From: Prochilodus magdalenae
Taxonomy: Eukaryota; Chordata; Actinopteri; Characiformes; Prochilodontidae
Assembly (NCBI GenBank): GCA_024036415.1
Contig: JAMWET010001633.1
Coordinates: 308,001 to 372,000 of the forward strand
Reading direction: 5' to 3'
Length of the DNA: 64,000 bases
The notes under the pieces: model-generated
Seen by the model: the letters and a program-made list of their open reading frames with translations, nothing else
Databases searched by the model: none
What the model was told of the DNA's origin: nothing
Part shown: positions 9,955 to 20,400 of the stretch, piece by piece
Position numbering within the stretch: position 1 is the stretch's first letter
Layout: each line of letters starts with the position of its first letter
Translations under genes and position numbers: made by a program

Positions 9955-10404
9955 ACTCTCTTCCACTCTCTGGCCACTTTATTAGAAACACCTCGCTTGT
10001 GTTTCCACTCACTGGCCACTTTATTAGAAACACCTACACTGTACTTCCACTTACTGGCCGCTTTGTTCTGATATATTCTAAACGTATAGGATAGTGCTTT
10101 AAATGATAACATTTGTATGGTAGACATTGTGACTCCTGGTTCCCATAACCAACACTGTAAAGAAATCCCCTTTAAAAAAAAGAAGGCTAATATATGGGTC
10201 AACATATCAGTCAGGCTCTATTCAAGTCATCGTCAATCAGACAAGACATGTTTGGTGTCTCAGAGCGACTCTGTGGTCAGAAATTGACCACTAATGAAGG
10301 GCTAGAGGGAGGCTAACAAAACCATGCCTTAAACAAATGAGCTGGAGTTTCTAACTGTACACCCGACAGGGGATAGAGTTTCTAATAAAGTGGCTGGGGA
10401 GGAC
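9955..10404 (-). mobile_element. Non-autonomous TIR element with a partly triplicated left terminus
   Basis: The left end carries successive CTGGCC(A/G)CTTT-type termini near 9967, 10012 and 10055 (TGGCCACTTTATTAGAAACACC). The right end is the inverse, GTTTCTAATAAAGTGGCTGG, near 10379-10398. The interior (GTGGTCAGAAATTGACC, GGGCTAGAGGGAGGCTAAC) follows the body of the TIR element that founded the 42-bp minisatellites. This copy shows the beginning of the amplification, in inverse orientation. Confidence 0.7.
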
Positions 10405-10914
10405 AAACACCTACAGCCCAGGCAAGGCTGCTGCTCTGAGTCCATCATCCGTAAGATCCTTCTGTCGTAACGATGCCGCCTTTATACTACAGACAACAAA
10501 CAGCACTGAAGACGCTGAAGCATTTACAGTTCTCATGAACAGAGCCAGACATCTGCTCTCAAAACACTTTCCCACACTGACTTTAGTCACCAGACACAAA
10601 GAAACGATAGTTTGCACGCCAGTCTACTTGTTGCCAAATGAAATATAAATAGACACAGTGCCCCTCCCACCAAAAAAAAAAAGTATTTGGACATTCATGC
10701 CACACTTAAAATCTGTTAACTTTGTTGTGCTGGAAAACAAACCGTCAAACCAAGTAGTATTTATTTTAAACTGACCACTCCACCACTGTCATCTGATTTT
10801 TGGCCAAGCAGTCTTTCAGAAGGTGGATGGTGCGTTTCGGTTTGTTATTTCTGCCACTTTGAATCCAAAAAATCTCTTTGTAGTCTTCATGATCAGTGAC
10901 ATGGAAAAACAGTT
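10405..10914. other. Intron, no recognised element
   Basis: Short open frames (60-68 codons, minus) without context. A phrase AAGTATTTGGACATTCATGCC near 10682 could be a fragment of a Tc1-like terminus. Confidence 0.4.
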
Positions 10915-11172
10915 CCAGACTTTGACGTTTCCACCAATCTATCTCCATTAGTCTGTGCTAAAAGTGTTTCTTCCAAAATAAATATCACTTTACTAAACAG
11001 CTTACAAAGCATCTACGTTATAAATACACCCTTATCATTAAAACAATAGCTGCACCCAGTAGGAGGTGTGGGGTTGGAGTACTGTTGGGAAGGAAGATAA
11101 AGGTCACCTGGAATAAATGATGATGCATTTAGACTGATATGGGTAATATTTATTGAGCTACACATACAGAGG
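10915..11172. repeat. Tandem duplication, copy 1 (partner 11685-11945), including a family A transposon end
   Basis: Same order of phrases in both copies: GACGTTTCCACCA, CTCCATTAG, CTGTGCTA, AAGTGTTT, TTTCACTAAACAG-like text, then the family A end with AGCTGCACCCAG and GACTGATATGGG. Offset is about 770 bp. Confidence 0.75.
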
Positions 11173-11183
11173 TGCGCCATTTT

Positions 11184-11510
11184 ACCAGTTACTAACACAG
11201 GAGTTTGCTCAGTTAAGGCCTGGGCTGGAGAGCTGGCAACAATAAATTCATGTTCAGAGTTTAATGTGAATTATTGCAGCTCGTTACAACAACTCTAAAC
11301 TTCCAATTCAATCCATAACACATTTAGTTTAAAGTAGAAAAGGGGATATTTTATTATAGTTATTATAGCAATAACACATGGTTATTGCTGTTTTTGTGTT
11401 TTGCAGAAAGAAGAGACATTCTTTATAATTTTGCCAGGTGTTTATGTTGTAAAACTATAAAAATTCAGAAACTTCCAGACAAGAATTCAAGTGAAAATTA
11501 AGTTAATTAT
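11184..11510. repeat. Dispersed or duplicated segment, copy 2 of a pair with 7704-8030
   Basis: Partner of the segment at 7704-8030, with the same order of shared phrases from TTTGCTCAGTTAAGGCC to ATGTTGTAAAAC. Confidence 0.75.
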
Positions 11511-11684
11511 ATAACCATTACTAGGTACTTAGTTATATAACTACTTTTAAACAACTGGCACGTAAATTATAGAATAAAATATTTTAAAATATTATTCTGT
11601 ATAATATAATTATGTACATAATTACATAATTACATACATTTATGATATATAATTACATTTATTTATTCGTCCTTTCATGACAAA

Positions 11685-11945
11685 AACTTTTTGGACGTTT
11701 CCACCATTCCAGCTCCATTAGCCTGTGCTACAAGTGTTTTCCAACACAAATTTCACTAAACAGTTTGCAAAGTGTCTACATTAATAATACACCCTCATTT
11801 ATAAGAACAGCTGCACCCAGAAGGAAGTGCCAGAATGCAGTGCTGCTGGGAAGTAGGATAAAGGTTACAATAAAGGACAATAAAGAACAATAAATGATGA
11901 TGAATTTGGACTGATATGGGGAATGCTTACTGAGCTACACACAGA
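11685..11945. repeat. Tandem duplication, copy 2 (partner 10915-11172)
   Basis: Second copy of the 260-bp segment. Here the family A element continues beyond the duplicated part to 12345, so this is probably the source copy. Confidence 0.7.
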
Positions 11946-12345
11946 GCAGTAGTGTCTGGTGTGTCAGTATGGCGCTGGGCCCCAATGTTTGCTAATGCAA
12001 CATGCATACGCTCTGCATGGTGCTGTAGAGGTTCCTAATGGTGTCCTGTGATAATCCATCCCATGCAGCTTGAATACTCTCACACAGTTTCTCACACCAT
12101 TTCTGCAGATTTTACAGAAGGGGTGGAGTGTTCCAACTGCTCGAATTGGTTATGATCTCTTCTCTGGGCTATACTTCACTTGCAAAGGATGCTACAACAC
12201 AAGTCAGAATGGAAAGCATGCACATCAGGACGACCTTATGTAGTGAGTCAGGTACAGTTCTAAGGGCTGTTCTTACTTGCATCGTAGCCAAGCGTGAAAC
12301 TTGAATTAATTCACATGTCTGGGTGCAACTATTATTTTGATCATA
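11786..12345 (-). mobile_element. Tc1/mariner-like relic, family A, copy 3
   Basis: It runs from the AACAGCTGCACCCAGAAGG end to TCTGGGTGCAACTATTATTTTGATCAT, so both inverted termini are present. The middle contains GGTGTCCTGTGATAATCC and the rest of the decayed transposase C-terminus on the minus strand, followed by unrelated filler. The first 160 bp are shared with the shorter copy at 11030. Confidence 0.75.
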
Positions 12346-12353
12346 AGTATGTG

Positions 12354-12354
<1 letters not shown>

Positions 12355-12414
<60 letters not shown>
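12355..12414. repeat. (AT)n microsatellite
   Basis: Pure AT run directly after a transposon terminus. Confidence 0.97.
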
Positions 12415-12417
<3 letters not shown>

Positions 12418-12639
12418 TATCAGACAAGCAAAAGTGCCTGCTGATATTCAGGCCTATGAAAACCTTTAAACAGCAAACCTCTTTCCAGTTACACACTGAG
12501 CTGATTGACCTTGTGAGACATATTCTCCATAGACCACAAACTTGAATATGACATTCTTTTACTGATATCAGTGCACTAGTTGCACTGGTGTACAGCTGGC
12601 ACCATGCTAATTGGCAAGCTTCCATTGTTTAAGCCTTGT

Positions 12640-12765
12640 AGATTCAGTGCTAAAACCAAACCAGGGACACCAAATATGTCTTGGCTGATGGACTACATTT
12701 AGAGTAAGGAGGGAGAGCTTGGTAAATTCGATGTTTAGACTGGAAGTCACTTTAGCTTTTTACAA
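12640..12765. repeat. Dispersed repeat D, copy 1
   Basis: ACCAAATATGTCTTGGCTGA, then GACTACATTTAGAGTAAGG. Related copies are near 17590 and 19510. Confidence 0.65.
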
Positions 12766-12779
12766 TCTCCTGCGATCTG

Positions 12780-13240
12780 CTTTAGAGAAGGCCGCAACCA
12801 GCCGGCCGGTCAGAGAAGCATAAGCATCAGCGTCTTAGCCATGACGTAAACTTGGAGACTCTAACAAGAAAATGACCCAATTTAAGAGCCAATCAGTTTC
12901 CCCTTATGCCAAAATCCGCTCCCACCTGAAAGCCATTTCGTCCACTCTGGGTAGCGCAGCGCGTCGCCGGCAACCTAACCTTTAGCGGCGCAAGATAAAT
13001 AAGCCTGTGAAGCTTTTGCAAATTGCTCCGACAAATGATATTAGCAGGAAATTGAAATCATATGATGGACCTGACGTGCTGCGTGAGGGTTAACACGCTC
13101 TTCAATTTCTGGTCAAGAGAAAGGCCCGGAGGTCAGAATGCTAACGTGAGCTGATTTTGCAAAGCTTTATTAGTCAGAGAGGTAACAATGTTTGGATTCC
13201 ATTATTGCTTTCTTTTAGCTGGGCAATTTGCAGCTTTAGT
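12780..13240. other. Candidate conserved non-coding element (unverified)
   Basis: Repeat-free block of balanced base composition containing TTTGCAAATTG-type octamer, GGTTAACACG and GGTAACAATG motifs and no coding frame. The look resembles fish-to-mammal conserved non-coding sequence, but conservation cannot be tested here. Confidence 0.25.
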
Positions 13241-13257
13241 ATATCTAAATTAAACAA

Positions 13258-13795
13258 TTGCCACCCCCTTACCTCAAATGTATAAGCTCCTTGGACAAAA
13301 AAATCACCTCAGTGATGTTCTGTGTGGGATTTACTCATGTAGAAATGGGTTCGTTGGTTGAGGTGACAGTAAATTTGAACCACAGTGCCTACACTGAACT
13401 ATTGCAGATTTTTCCCTTGGCTTATCATCTTACCGAGGAACATAACATTCCTATCCGTGTATTCCAAGATGAGAGTTTTCATGTTCACAGGCCTGCAAAA
13501 GTAACTGATTGGCATGAAGAACATTGAGGAGTACTCAAACACCTGGACTGGCCTGCAGAGTCCCAAAAACATCTGTGGCACTAACTGGAGCAATAAGCAA
13601 AACACCAGGGAAGGCATCCACCAAATCTGGCCCAACTGCACAATTCTTTGATGCACGAGTGGTTGGACATTGATGTGGCCCACATCCAGAAACTTGTCCA
13701 GTCCATGCAAATTTGATTTGTGCTTGTGGAGGTATTGCACATTATTGGATACATTTCAGTCACAGGTGACCAAGTTTTTGTCTGGTATGCTTGTT
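13258..13795 (+). pseudogene. Tc1/mariner transposase relic, family B, copy with the catalytic middle
   Basis: The plus-strand frame at 13258-13527 and its broken continuation follow an IS630/Tc1/mariner transposase. SVMFCVGFTHVEMGSLVEV corresponds to the VMVWG-type block, FQDESFHVHRPAKVTDWHEEH to the block with the second catalytic aspartate, and GVLKHLDWPAES to the WPAQSPDLNP block. After a stop and frameshifts it continues as LMHEWLDIDVAHIQKLVQSM, the usual C-terminal helix region. The terminal repeat follows at about 13765-13795. Shorter copies at 24427, 33362 and 63119 lack this middle. Confidence 0.8.
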
Positions 13796-13804
13796 TGTCA
13801 TCTG

Positions 13805-13955
13805 ACGTTTGCTAATGCTTTTGTGGCTGAATGCAATCAAATCCTCACAGCAATGTTCCAACAGAGTAGCAGCAAGAGTAGGTCATACGTCATGGCCTTG
13901 ATTTCAGAAGACATATTCAAGAAGCAGGTGTCCAAACTGCATCAGCATTAAATCA
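13805..13955 (+). mobile_element. 3' end of a fish Tc1-like transposon (second copy)
   Basis: GCTGAATGCAATCAAATCC, CAGCAATGTTCCAACA and AAGAAGCAGGTGTCCAAACT match the end of the same widespread Tc1-like element as at 4290. It abuts the family B relic directly. Confidence 0.75.
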
Positions 13956-14600
13956 TCATTTGTCTCAAACCATGTGGAGCTGTTAAGTAATCTCGAGCAG
14001 ACTTTCTTTCTGGTTTCTGGCACCGTATGACGCACTGTTACCTACAATGGACAAAAAAAGTACTCATGCCTTATAGACGACTACTAATACTGCTCTGACG
14101 TCTTCTAGCTACATTACCTTCAGATCCGAAAAAAAAAAACCCACAGAAAAAACTACTCACTTCAACTTGCATTTCACTTGGCATAATCCACAATTAGGAA
14201 ACTGACTGTGAGAGAGTACGCCCCAGTCAGAGCAGTCTGGAAAGAAGTGCCTCAAGCTTGGGTGCAAGTTACCAAGTGCTGCACTAAATGCCTCTTTCAT
14301 GTCGCTTTACATTTAACACAACGCTATGCCTGCTAATCTGTGGCAGAGATCTAAAGCAGACACCTTACCTCACTTGTTGGCACCCCGACAAAGCCTTGTG
14401 TGTATCTGAAACCTGCAATATCCCCTCGCTAATTCATACACATTACACTTTATATGAGCGTGAAGTCGGGAAAGCCCGTGTAAATGAAACTCCTGGTTGG
14501 TGAAGGTCTAGCACGCCACACGCTGCCTAGGCACACCTCCTATTACTGCTGTCGGAAAGAATTAGCGGCTTAGTGAAGTTTAGGTGTGAATTAGGAGATA
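13956..14600. other. Intron, no recognised element
   Basis: Mixed sequence, one 71-codon open frame without context. Nothing supported. Confidence 0.5.
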
Positions 14601-14679
14601 TTAAAATAAATCGAAAACTAAGAAAAAATCAAAAAGCCATTCAGAGGATCTTTGAATGTTGAAGCGTAAAAGTATTAGC

Positions 14680-15200
14680 TCAACCAAATATGCTAACACA
14701 GCTAGCAACACCTTAACAACAAATCACAGTGTCATTTGATTAATGCTGTTAGCAATTCCCTTTTATCTGCTGTTAGCAGAAATAGCATGGCTCTGAATAA
14801 TCTGATTAGTATTCTTCACTGAACGTCAGAAGAAATGTTTTAGTTAAGGTGCAAAGGGATAAATCCTACCAAACAAAATTATGGAATAACAATATGAAAA
14901 GTAACCACTTACAGGAATGTCATCCGCTTGAAGCTAACTGTTAGCAATTCACTTTCGTCTGCAGTTAGCAGCAATAGTATTCCTGACTGAACTATTAATT
15001 TAAAGTTGACGCCGGTCATAAAACTGATTAGCAAAAGCTTTAGTTGACTGTTTTCTTTACTAATCTACATCAGAGGAAATGTCATAGTTGAAGTGTAAAA
15101 TGATAAAACCAACCAAATATGCTAAAATGGCTAACAATATGGAAACCTAACCACTGCAATTAGAATCTGCTGTTAGTAGCAATAGCATTTCTGACAGATC
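14680..15200. repeat. Three degenerate tandem copies of a unit of about 200 bp
   Basis: The phrase (C)TG(C/T)(A/T)GTTAGCAG(C/A)AATAGCAT recurs near 14768, 14960 and 15170, each followed by TCTGA or CCTGAC and at longer range by GTGTAAA and CCAACCAAA(T/A)ATGCTAA-type text. Confidence 0.6.
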
Positions 15201-15671
15201 TTAATCTTTAAAGATGCACTCATGCACTCGTATCTTAATCTGAGGAATAATGCTAATCTGAGTACCATGGCCAGAGCAGTGGATACTCTTTTAAACGCTT
15301 TTTCAGACTTCTTTTAGCTAACTTTCAGTCCAGACCTGTCATATATAGAGTGAGGTTCGCATCAACCATCAATCAGCTCCATAAATCTGGCTAATATTTA
15401 CTAAAGTACCTCACTGCAGTGTTACTACTTTGGCACTATAGGCTGACAATAAGGACCACTGTCTCCTTCAACAGCCGTGCCGTGCAGACAGGCAGGCGTG
15501 AAACACACTTGGCTAAACTGTGCAATTATACGAGGAAGTCCTGTCGTAAAAGTCCATCAGTCGAGGGCTCCACCTGTTGTAACGGTCTTAACCCTGAGCT
15601 GTGAGGGAGTATTAGGTTATTAAGGGCAGTGGGAGTGGTCAGGAGAGTGAGGACCACCCAGGAGGACCCAC
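15201..15671. other. Intron downstream of the FnIII-1 second-half exon
   Basis: Nothing recognised apart from the reading frame that runs past the exon donor. Confidence 0.5.
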
Positions 15672-15801
15672 CTCTGGAAGAGCGGAAGTGCTTGCTGGGG
15701 GCGGTGAAGCCACGGGTGCCGTGGACGTTTACGGCTGCCACGCGGAACTGGTACCACCTGCTGGGCCTGATGTCCGCCAACTGGACACGCTCCTCTGCCA
15801 C
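15672..15801 (-). CDS. anos1: anos1 exon: second half of fibronectin III domain 1 (130 nt)
   Basis: The exon holds 43 codons plus one base and completes FnIII-1: [19 protein letters not shown], then [20 protein letters not shown]. The tryptophan-tyrosine pair and the NVHGTRG turn are typical of the F-G strands of anosmin FnIII-1. The acceptor is ccctcag in phase 0; the donor is AGAG|gtgggt in phase 1. The upstream intron is only 631 bp and has the GC donor described for the preceding exon. The open frame runs on past the donor into intron for about 20 codons before a stop; that part is not coding. Confidence 0.97.
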
Positions 15802-16432
15802 CTGAGGGTCAGAGAGGGGGCAAGGTCAGGGTAAGAGGTCAGAGGTCAGGTATATGTGGACAGAACAGACGCTTGGTTGAAAAGAGTGGTTGAACTATTT
15901 TGTAATATTGCCGGTATGTATAAGTGCATGTTCAGCCTCAAATCTGACCCTTCAAACTCCCAGTACCTGCATGAAGCGTGAGGCTTATTAAGGCCCTGTC
16001 ATACTAGTGCTATGAAGGAGCAATTTTACCAAAATGTATAATGAAATGGATAAGATGTTTAAGATTCAGATTGGGTGACTGTGGTTAGGAACCAGACATC
16101 CACTTCTAAAAGGTCTCTTCCAGAAAATTCTTACATGAATTGTTTTGGCCTAAAACATATTTTTTAAATTCATTTAAGGTGCAGAGACACATGTAAGGTG
16201 CAATGTCCCCAAAGAAAAACTATTTATTCCGATTTTCCACTATTTTACCAAACTCAAAAGACGTGTGTAAGTTCTTTGGTACTTTGGTGCTGTTGGCTAG
16301 TAAATAAAACGGCTGTATTTGAGTTGTAGACATGGTGTGTTCCTATCACCACTGCTGAATGACTGTATGTTGTCTTTCCTGTCTAAGCAAATAGGCTATT
16401 TTGCCAGACAAACCAGGAAGCCTAGGACTTGC
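15802..16432. other. Short intron (631 bp) with GC donor, no repeat seen
   Basis: Separates the halves of FnIII-1. No transposon was recognised in it, in contrast with the other introns of this gene. Confidence 0.7.
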
Positions 16433-16435
16433 CTG
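16429..16435 (-). promoter_or_regulatory. anos1: Non-canonical GC 5' splice site of anos1
   Basis: The minus strand reads CAG|gcaagt. Apart from the C at intron position 2 it matches the U1 snRNA complement perfectly, which is the usual profile of functional GC-AG introns. The partner acceptor is ccctcag at 15802-15808. GC donors are weaker than GT donors and are often sites of alternative splicing. Confidence 0.85.
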
Positions 16436-16617
16436 TGCCACGTCCTGCCATGGGCTGGCATCATCCTCACTGGGGTGGATGCCGTGGTTCCAGCGCCGCT
16501 GCACCACGTAAACCACTGGCTCTACTGAGATGTTGAACTTCGAGGACCAGCGAACTTCTAGCTGCCCCGATGACTGCTCCAGGAACACCAGCTCCTTCCT
16601 CGGCTTCAGAGGAGCTC
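16433..16617 (-). CDS. anos1: anos1 exon: first half of fibronectin III domain 1 (185 nt)
   Basis: The exon supplies two bases to finish a glycine codon and then 61 codons. It starts APLKPRKEL, the linker after the WAP domain, and continues into the first FnIII domain with [15 protein letters not shown] and [18 protein letters not shown]. An N-glycosylation sequon NIS is present. This domain is the principal FGFR1/heparan-sulfate contact region in the family. The acceptor reads ttaag, weaker than the usual cag. The donor is CAG|gcaagt, a GC instead of GT. No nearby GT donor would keep both the frame and the family length, and the GC donor joins to the next exon as [11 protein letters not shown], the same length as my recollection of the human protein. 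The boundary is therefore well supported. Confidence 0.96.
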
Positions 16618-16839
16618 CTTAATGAAACAGAGGGGAGAGTTAATTTAGGCAAAGGTTCCCAACCACTGGGCAGTGGACTGGTACCAGACTGTGGATGACT
16701 TTATTCCAGGCTCTTTAGTGAGAAGGGTGAATTTATAACTGATGGAATCCAGTATATTATTATTAATGCAATTTATTTTATTATAATAGTGTTGTTGCTT
16801 GAGGCTCGAGCATGTCTCTGTAAGTAGTGCTGTAGTCAC

Positions 16840-17335
16840 TGACATGACTAAGTCTTGAGTCAACTACTACTAAATCTGGGTCTTAACACAGATTCGACTA
16901 CCACATCTTTGCTTTGGCTGCTGCAGTGTCTCTGTTTTGGCTAAGAAGAGATCTATAAAGTGTCAATCTTGACTCAGACTTGAGTACTACAAAGTCTCGG
17001 CCTTGATTTAGACTCAACTACTAAAACATTGATCTTAAATCAGACTTGATTACTGAGTCTCAGTCTTCACTCAAACTTAACCAACACTAAGTCTTAGTCA
17101 TAACCCAGACACAACTACTACTAGATGTTTGTCTTAACACAGACTCGACTACCCAGTCTTGGCCTTGACTTATACAGAGTCTCTGTCCTGACTAAGACAT
17201 AGCTACTACAGAGTCTGACTTCTGCCTCAGATTCAATTAATATAAAATGTTGTATGTATTTAACTTGGATTTGACTACTCAACCCTGACTCAGACTCTAC
17301 TACTACAAGATATTGGTCCTAGTCTTGATGTGTCC
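16840..17335. repeat. Degenerate tandem repeat of GACTCAGACTTGACTACTA type
   Basis: Units of roughly 40-50 bp built of AGTCTTGG, CTTGACTCAGAC and TTGACTACTAC recur about ten times with much divergence. The word GACTCAACTTAGACT also occurs in the 33-bp minisatellite at 47236, but the unit differs. Confidence 0.7.
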
Positions 17336-17524
17336 AGAGCATAATGCAGCATGTAAACAAGACTGCTTTGAATGAGGCACAAAACTGGGCACCTTTCACA
17401 TCTTTAAGGCACTTTGATACAAACAGGCTTTGAGAAAAAGAGGGTTGAGATGGTCCTCTAAAAATAACCAAAGTGACTGTTTTTGCTACAGAAGGTCTTA
17501 TGTGGTGTCGGATGCTGTATGGTC

Positions 17525-17690
17525 TTTTTATTAACGTGCATTAGCATAGCTATAAACAGCTGATGAATCTTGTCCATACTTTTCCCATTATGATTAGAAC
17601 ATGTCCTGGCTGATTGACTACATTTGAGGTAAGAGGAAAAAGCTTTTAAACTATCCCTTAAATTTCCAGTTCCAGCGCTACTTACTATTC
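17525..17690. repeat. Dispersed repeat D, copy 2
   Basis: CATGTCCTGGCTGATTGACT followed by ACATTTGAGGTAAGAGG parallels 12655-12710. Confidence 0.55.
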
Positions 17691-18150
17691 AGGGTGACGT
17701 CTCTATGAAATGTTATTTTGTTTCCCCATGTTGCAGCGCCCCATCTCATTTTAATTACTGTCACTAAGCTACGGCCTTTTCATCCTGAGACACATACACA
17801 ACACGCACAGCATCATTTCGCAAAAAGGACGCCCCATTGGATCTCCAGAGCGCTACCCAAGCGTGCATAAAGCTGCAAGACTGTACGCAACCACTTTTCC
17901 CACATGACGGTTACTCCCACTCAACCCTCAAAGCCGTAATAAACGCTTCCATGTGTAATAAATTAAAGATTTATTAAGTACAGGGCTTACAAAGACCAAA
18001 AAAAAGAAACTCCAGAGAAATGTTCTGCTGTGGAAGATTAACTCTCTGCACCCAATTCATAACAGCTGCAAAGGAAAGAGCTGTTGATGGAACTGGAGAG
18101 TTTAATGACATGGAGATGGAGAAAGAGGAGCAGCAAATAACTCCCATTCA
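17690..18150. other. Candidate conserved non-coding element (unverified)
   Basis: Repeat-free, balanced composition, with TTTTAATTACTGTCA and TAATAAATTAAAGATTTATT homeodomain-type motifs. The 96-codon open frame at 18020-18310 has no supporting context. Conservation needs an alignment. Confidence 0.25.
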
Positions 18151-18329
18151 TCTCCATAAATCAGCTCTGCCAGGAACGCCAAACGGCCTCCGTTGTCGTG
18201 GAATTGATTCGGTGGATGTCCGCTCCTGGAGGTGGACGATGGAGGACTGCACAGAAAGGATAGATGGGCTTAACCCTTCGAAGGCTAGCATTACAACTGG
18301 CATATGCTAAGCTATTAAAATCTACTACA

Positions 18330-18610
18330 TATACTAGGGTCAATAAGGTCCTTGTCGGTTGGCACAGGTATCTGGAGTCATGCTGACTGCAGTGCATCCC
18401 ACAGATGCTGGAGGGTACGTGGGGGTCGATCCGTAGAGCAATCACTAAAGCTGACGTGGTCTCACCGTTGCTCAATTGGATGGTTAAATTCTGGGAAGTT
18501 AAGGGGCTAGGATAGTACTTGAAGGTCCTGTTCATGCTCTTTCAACCAATGCTGGTCATTTCTAGCCATGTGACATGATGCACTGTCTTGCTGGAAGAGA
18601 CCATCCACCC
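18330..18610 (-). pseudogene. Mariner/Tc1 transposase relic (catalytic to C-terminal part)
   Basis: Read on the minus strand from about 18610, the decayed text gives CHMARNDQHWLKEHEQDLQV, equivalent to the block around the second catalytic aspartate, then LNFPEFNHPIEQR, equivalent to the WP-SPDLNPIEHLW block, and onward to the C-terminus. Several stops interrupt it. The family differs from A and B. Confidence 0.65.
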
Positions 18611-18839
18611 CAGGGAAGACAATCAGCAGTATGGGTTAATGTGATCTGCAAGGATGGATTCACACCCAAATCGGTGGATTTCACATGGATGAGTGGGCCC
18701 AGACAATGCCACCAAAACGTAAAATCCTACTTGAGTAGGCTGCCGCCGTCAAAAGTAGAAGGTGACTTGACTGTAACCAATAATGTGATATGATTTTTTA
18801 AAGCTAAGTTTAGGAAAACCGTTGTAGGTTAGAAACTTT

Positions 18840-19320
18840 AACTACTCAGATAGGTTTGCTAATGCTTGCGTTAACAATGCACCAAATATGACCAATCCAA
18901 ACCAATGTATTTGCTGTTTAGCTAATGTATAGCTAAGGTCTAATAGCAACCAACTCATTAACCATCATTGGGCATGGTTTCATCCAGTTCAACTGGATGA
19001 CCAACTTGTCAACCACCTAGACTATCCTATACTAGCTTACACCATCTGAACCCAAATACCAGCCATAAGCCAAATCTAACAGCCCGCCATAGAGGTTATT
19101 CTAATATCCTGTATATGTACATTATGTTCAAACTTCTCAAAAAAACATGCAATGTAAATGTGGCATGGCTAGCTGCTTCACTGACCCTTGTTCCACTTTA
19201 CTATAAGTGACCGTAAGTCAATGTCAAATGCATTATATGCAGGTCTAAACCAAAATGAGAAATCCTTTATATGCTGCTTTAGCTGGTGACCAGTCATGCC
19301 CCTCTATGATGTTTATTCCA
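18840..19320. other. Intron, no recognised element
   Basis: AT-rich unique text with many GCTAA words. Nothing supported. Confidence 0.45.
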
Positions 19321-19324
19321 GAAG

Positions 19325-19580
19325 GACAATGTAGAAAAGCAGGGTAATGGAAGCTAGCAGTTAGCAAGGTGCTAACTGCATGCCTAAATCAACGGTTAAG
19401 TAATGTCTAATAGACGTGCTTACGTGGTTTTAGACACTGTATGAAATACGGTTAACTATAAACATGCACATAAGATCATTAGCACAGCTAAAAACGGCAC
19501 TAGCAGACACCAAATATGTCTTGGTAAATCGACTGCATATGGTTAAAGGAGAAAATCTGAACTATTGCTTTAATGGGTCT
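19325..19580. repeat. Dispersed repeat D, copy 3
   Basis: AGCTAGCAGTTAGCAAGGTG, GCTAACTGCATGCCTAAATC and CCAAATATGTCTTGGTAAATC. Part of it recurs at 53485 (GCTAACCGCATGCCTAAAT). Confidence 0.55.
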
Positions 19581-19979
19581 TTGGTTCTGAAACAGATAAG
19601 CTCAGTGTGGAGCTCACAGTCAGATGGAATGATGCCTCAGCAGGGCTGGGGGGGTTGTGAGTATCTCTCTGGAGAACAGCTGTGTGGTATTGCGCTGCGG
19701 TTTCTCAGCTAGCACATGTGTGTAACACCTCCTCCAAGCAAAATGTGGGTAACTACAACAATCCCGCAGCATTCCTGCTCCAACCACTGCTGGAACATCT
19801 CCTTCATGACAACATGTATTCACACACAGGGAATCAGCTTCCAGTCATAATTGGTGTCTCCATTCGTTGGCCACAGAGTTCGCCAACTGTCTTCCAAGAA
19901 CCGCACCAGTGTAGCGTTCGCTCCAAAGGCCACACGCCTCATACCACTGGTGTGGCTGATATTTTTACTGCTTTCTTCA

Positions 19980-20400
19980 TCCTTCAGTGAGGGAAGCTTT
20001 TATTTTCAGCCGCGAGCTTCAGCACCGTGGAATCGTGACCTCTGCTAATCTCACCGCAAGTTAGATGGCTAACGATAGAGGCTGATGTAAAACGCCTTGA
20101 GAACTGACCCGGCTGTGTCTGCGTGTGAGTTACGTATCCTGCGGTATGAATGCCTCTTCCGCAGAGATATATCTTTCAGTTTTTGAAACTCTGGCTGGCA
20201 ACTGTGACTCCTCCGTCCAAACATTTGGTTCTTTTCTTTTCTCCCGTCTCGCCCAACAGCCATAAGCGAACGGGCCTGAAACCTGCTCAGAGACCACAGG
20301 TTTTACAGCTCATGCTTTGAGAGAAATGATCTCACTGCTTTGACAAAGCATTTACTGTGAAATGTCAAAGCTGAAGTATCCCAGCATCCCTTGTAAGTCC
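19980..20400. other. Candidate conserved non-coding element with paired TCF/LEF-like sites
   Basis: Repeat-free block of balanced composition. GCTTTGACA (20337-20345) and its exact inverse TGTCAAAGC (20363-20371) form a 9-bp inverted repeat; CTTTGA(C) is a TCF/LEF-type core. Regulatory function is inferred only. Confidence 0.25.
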
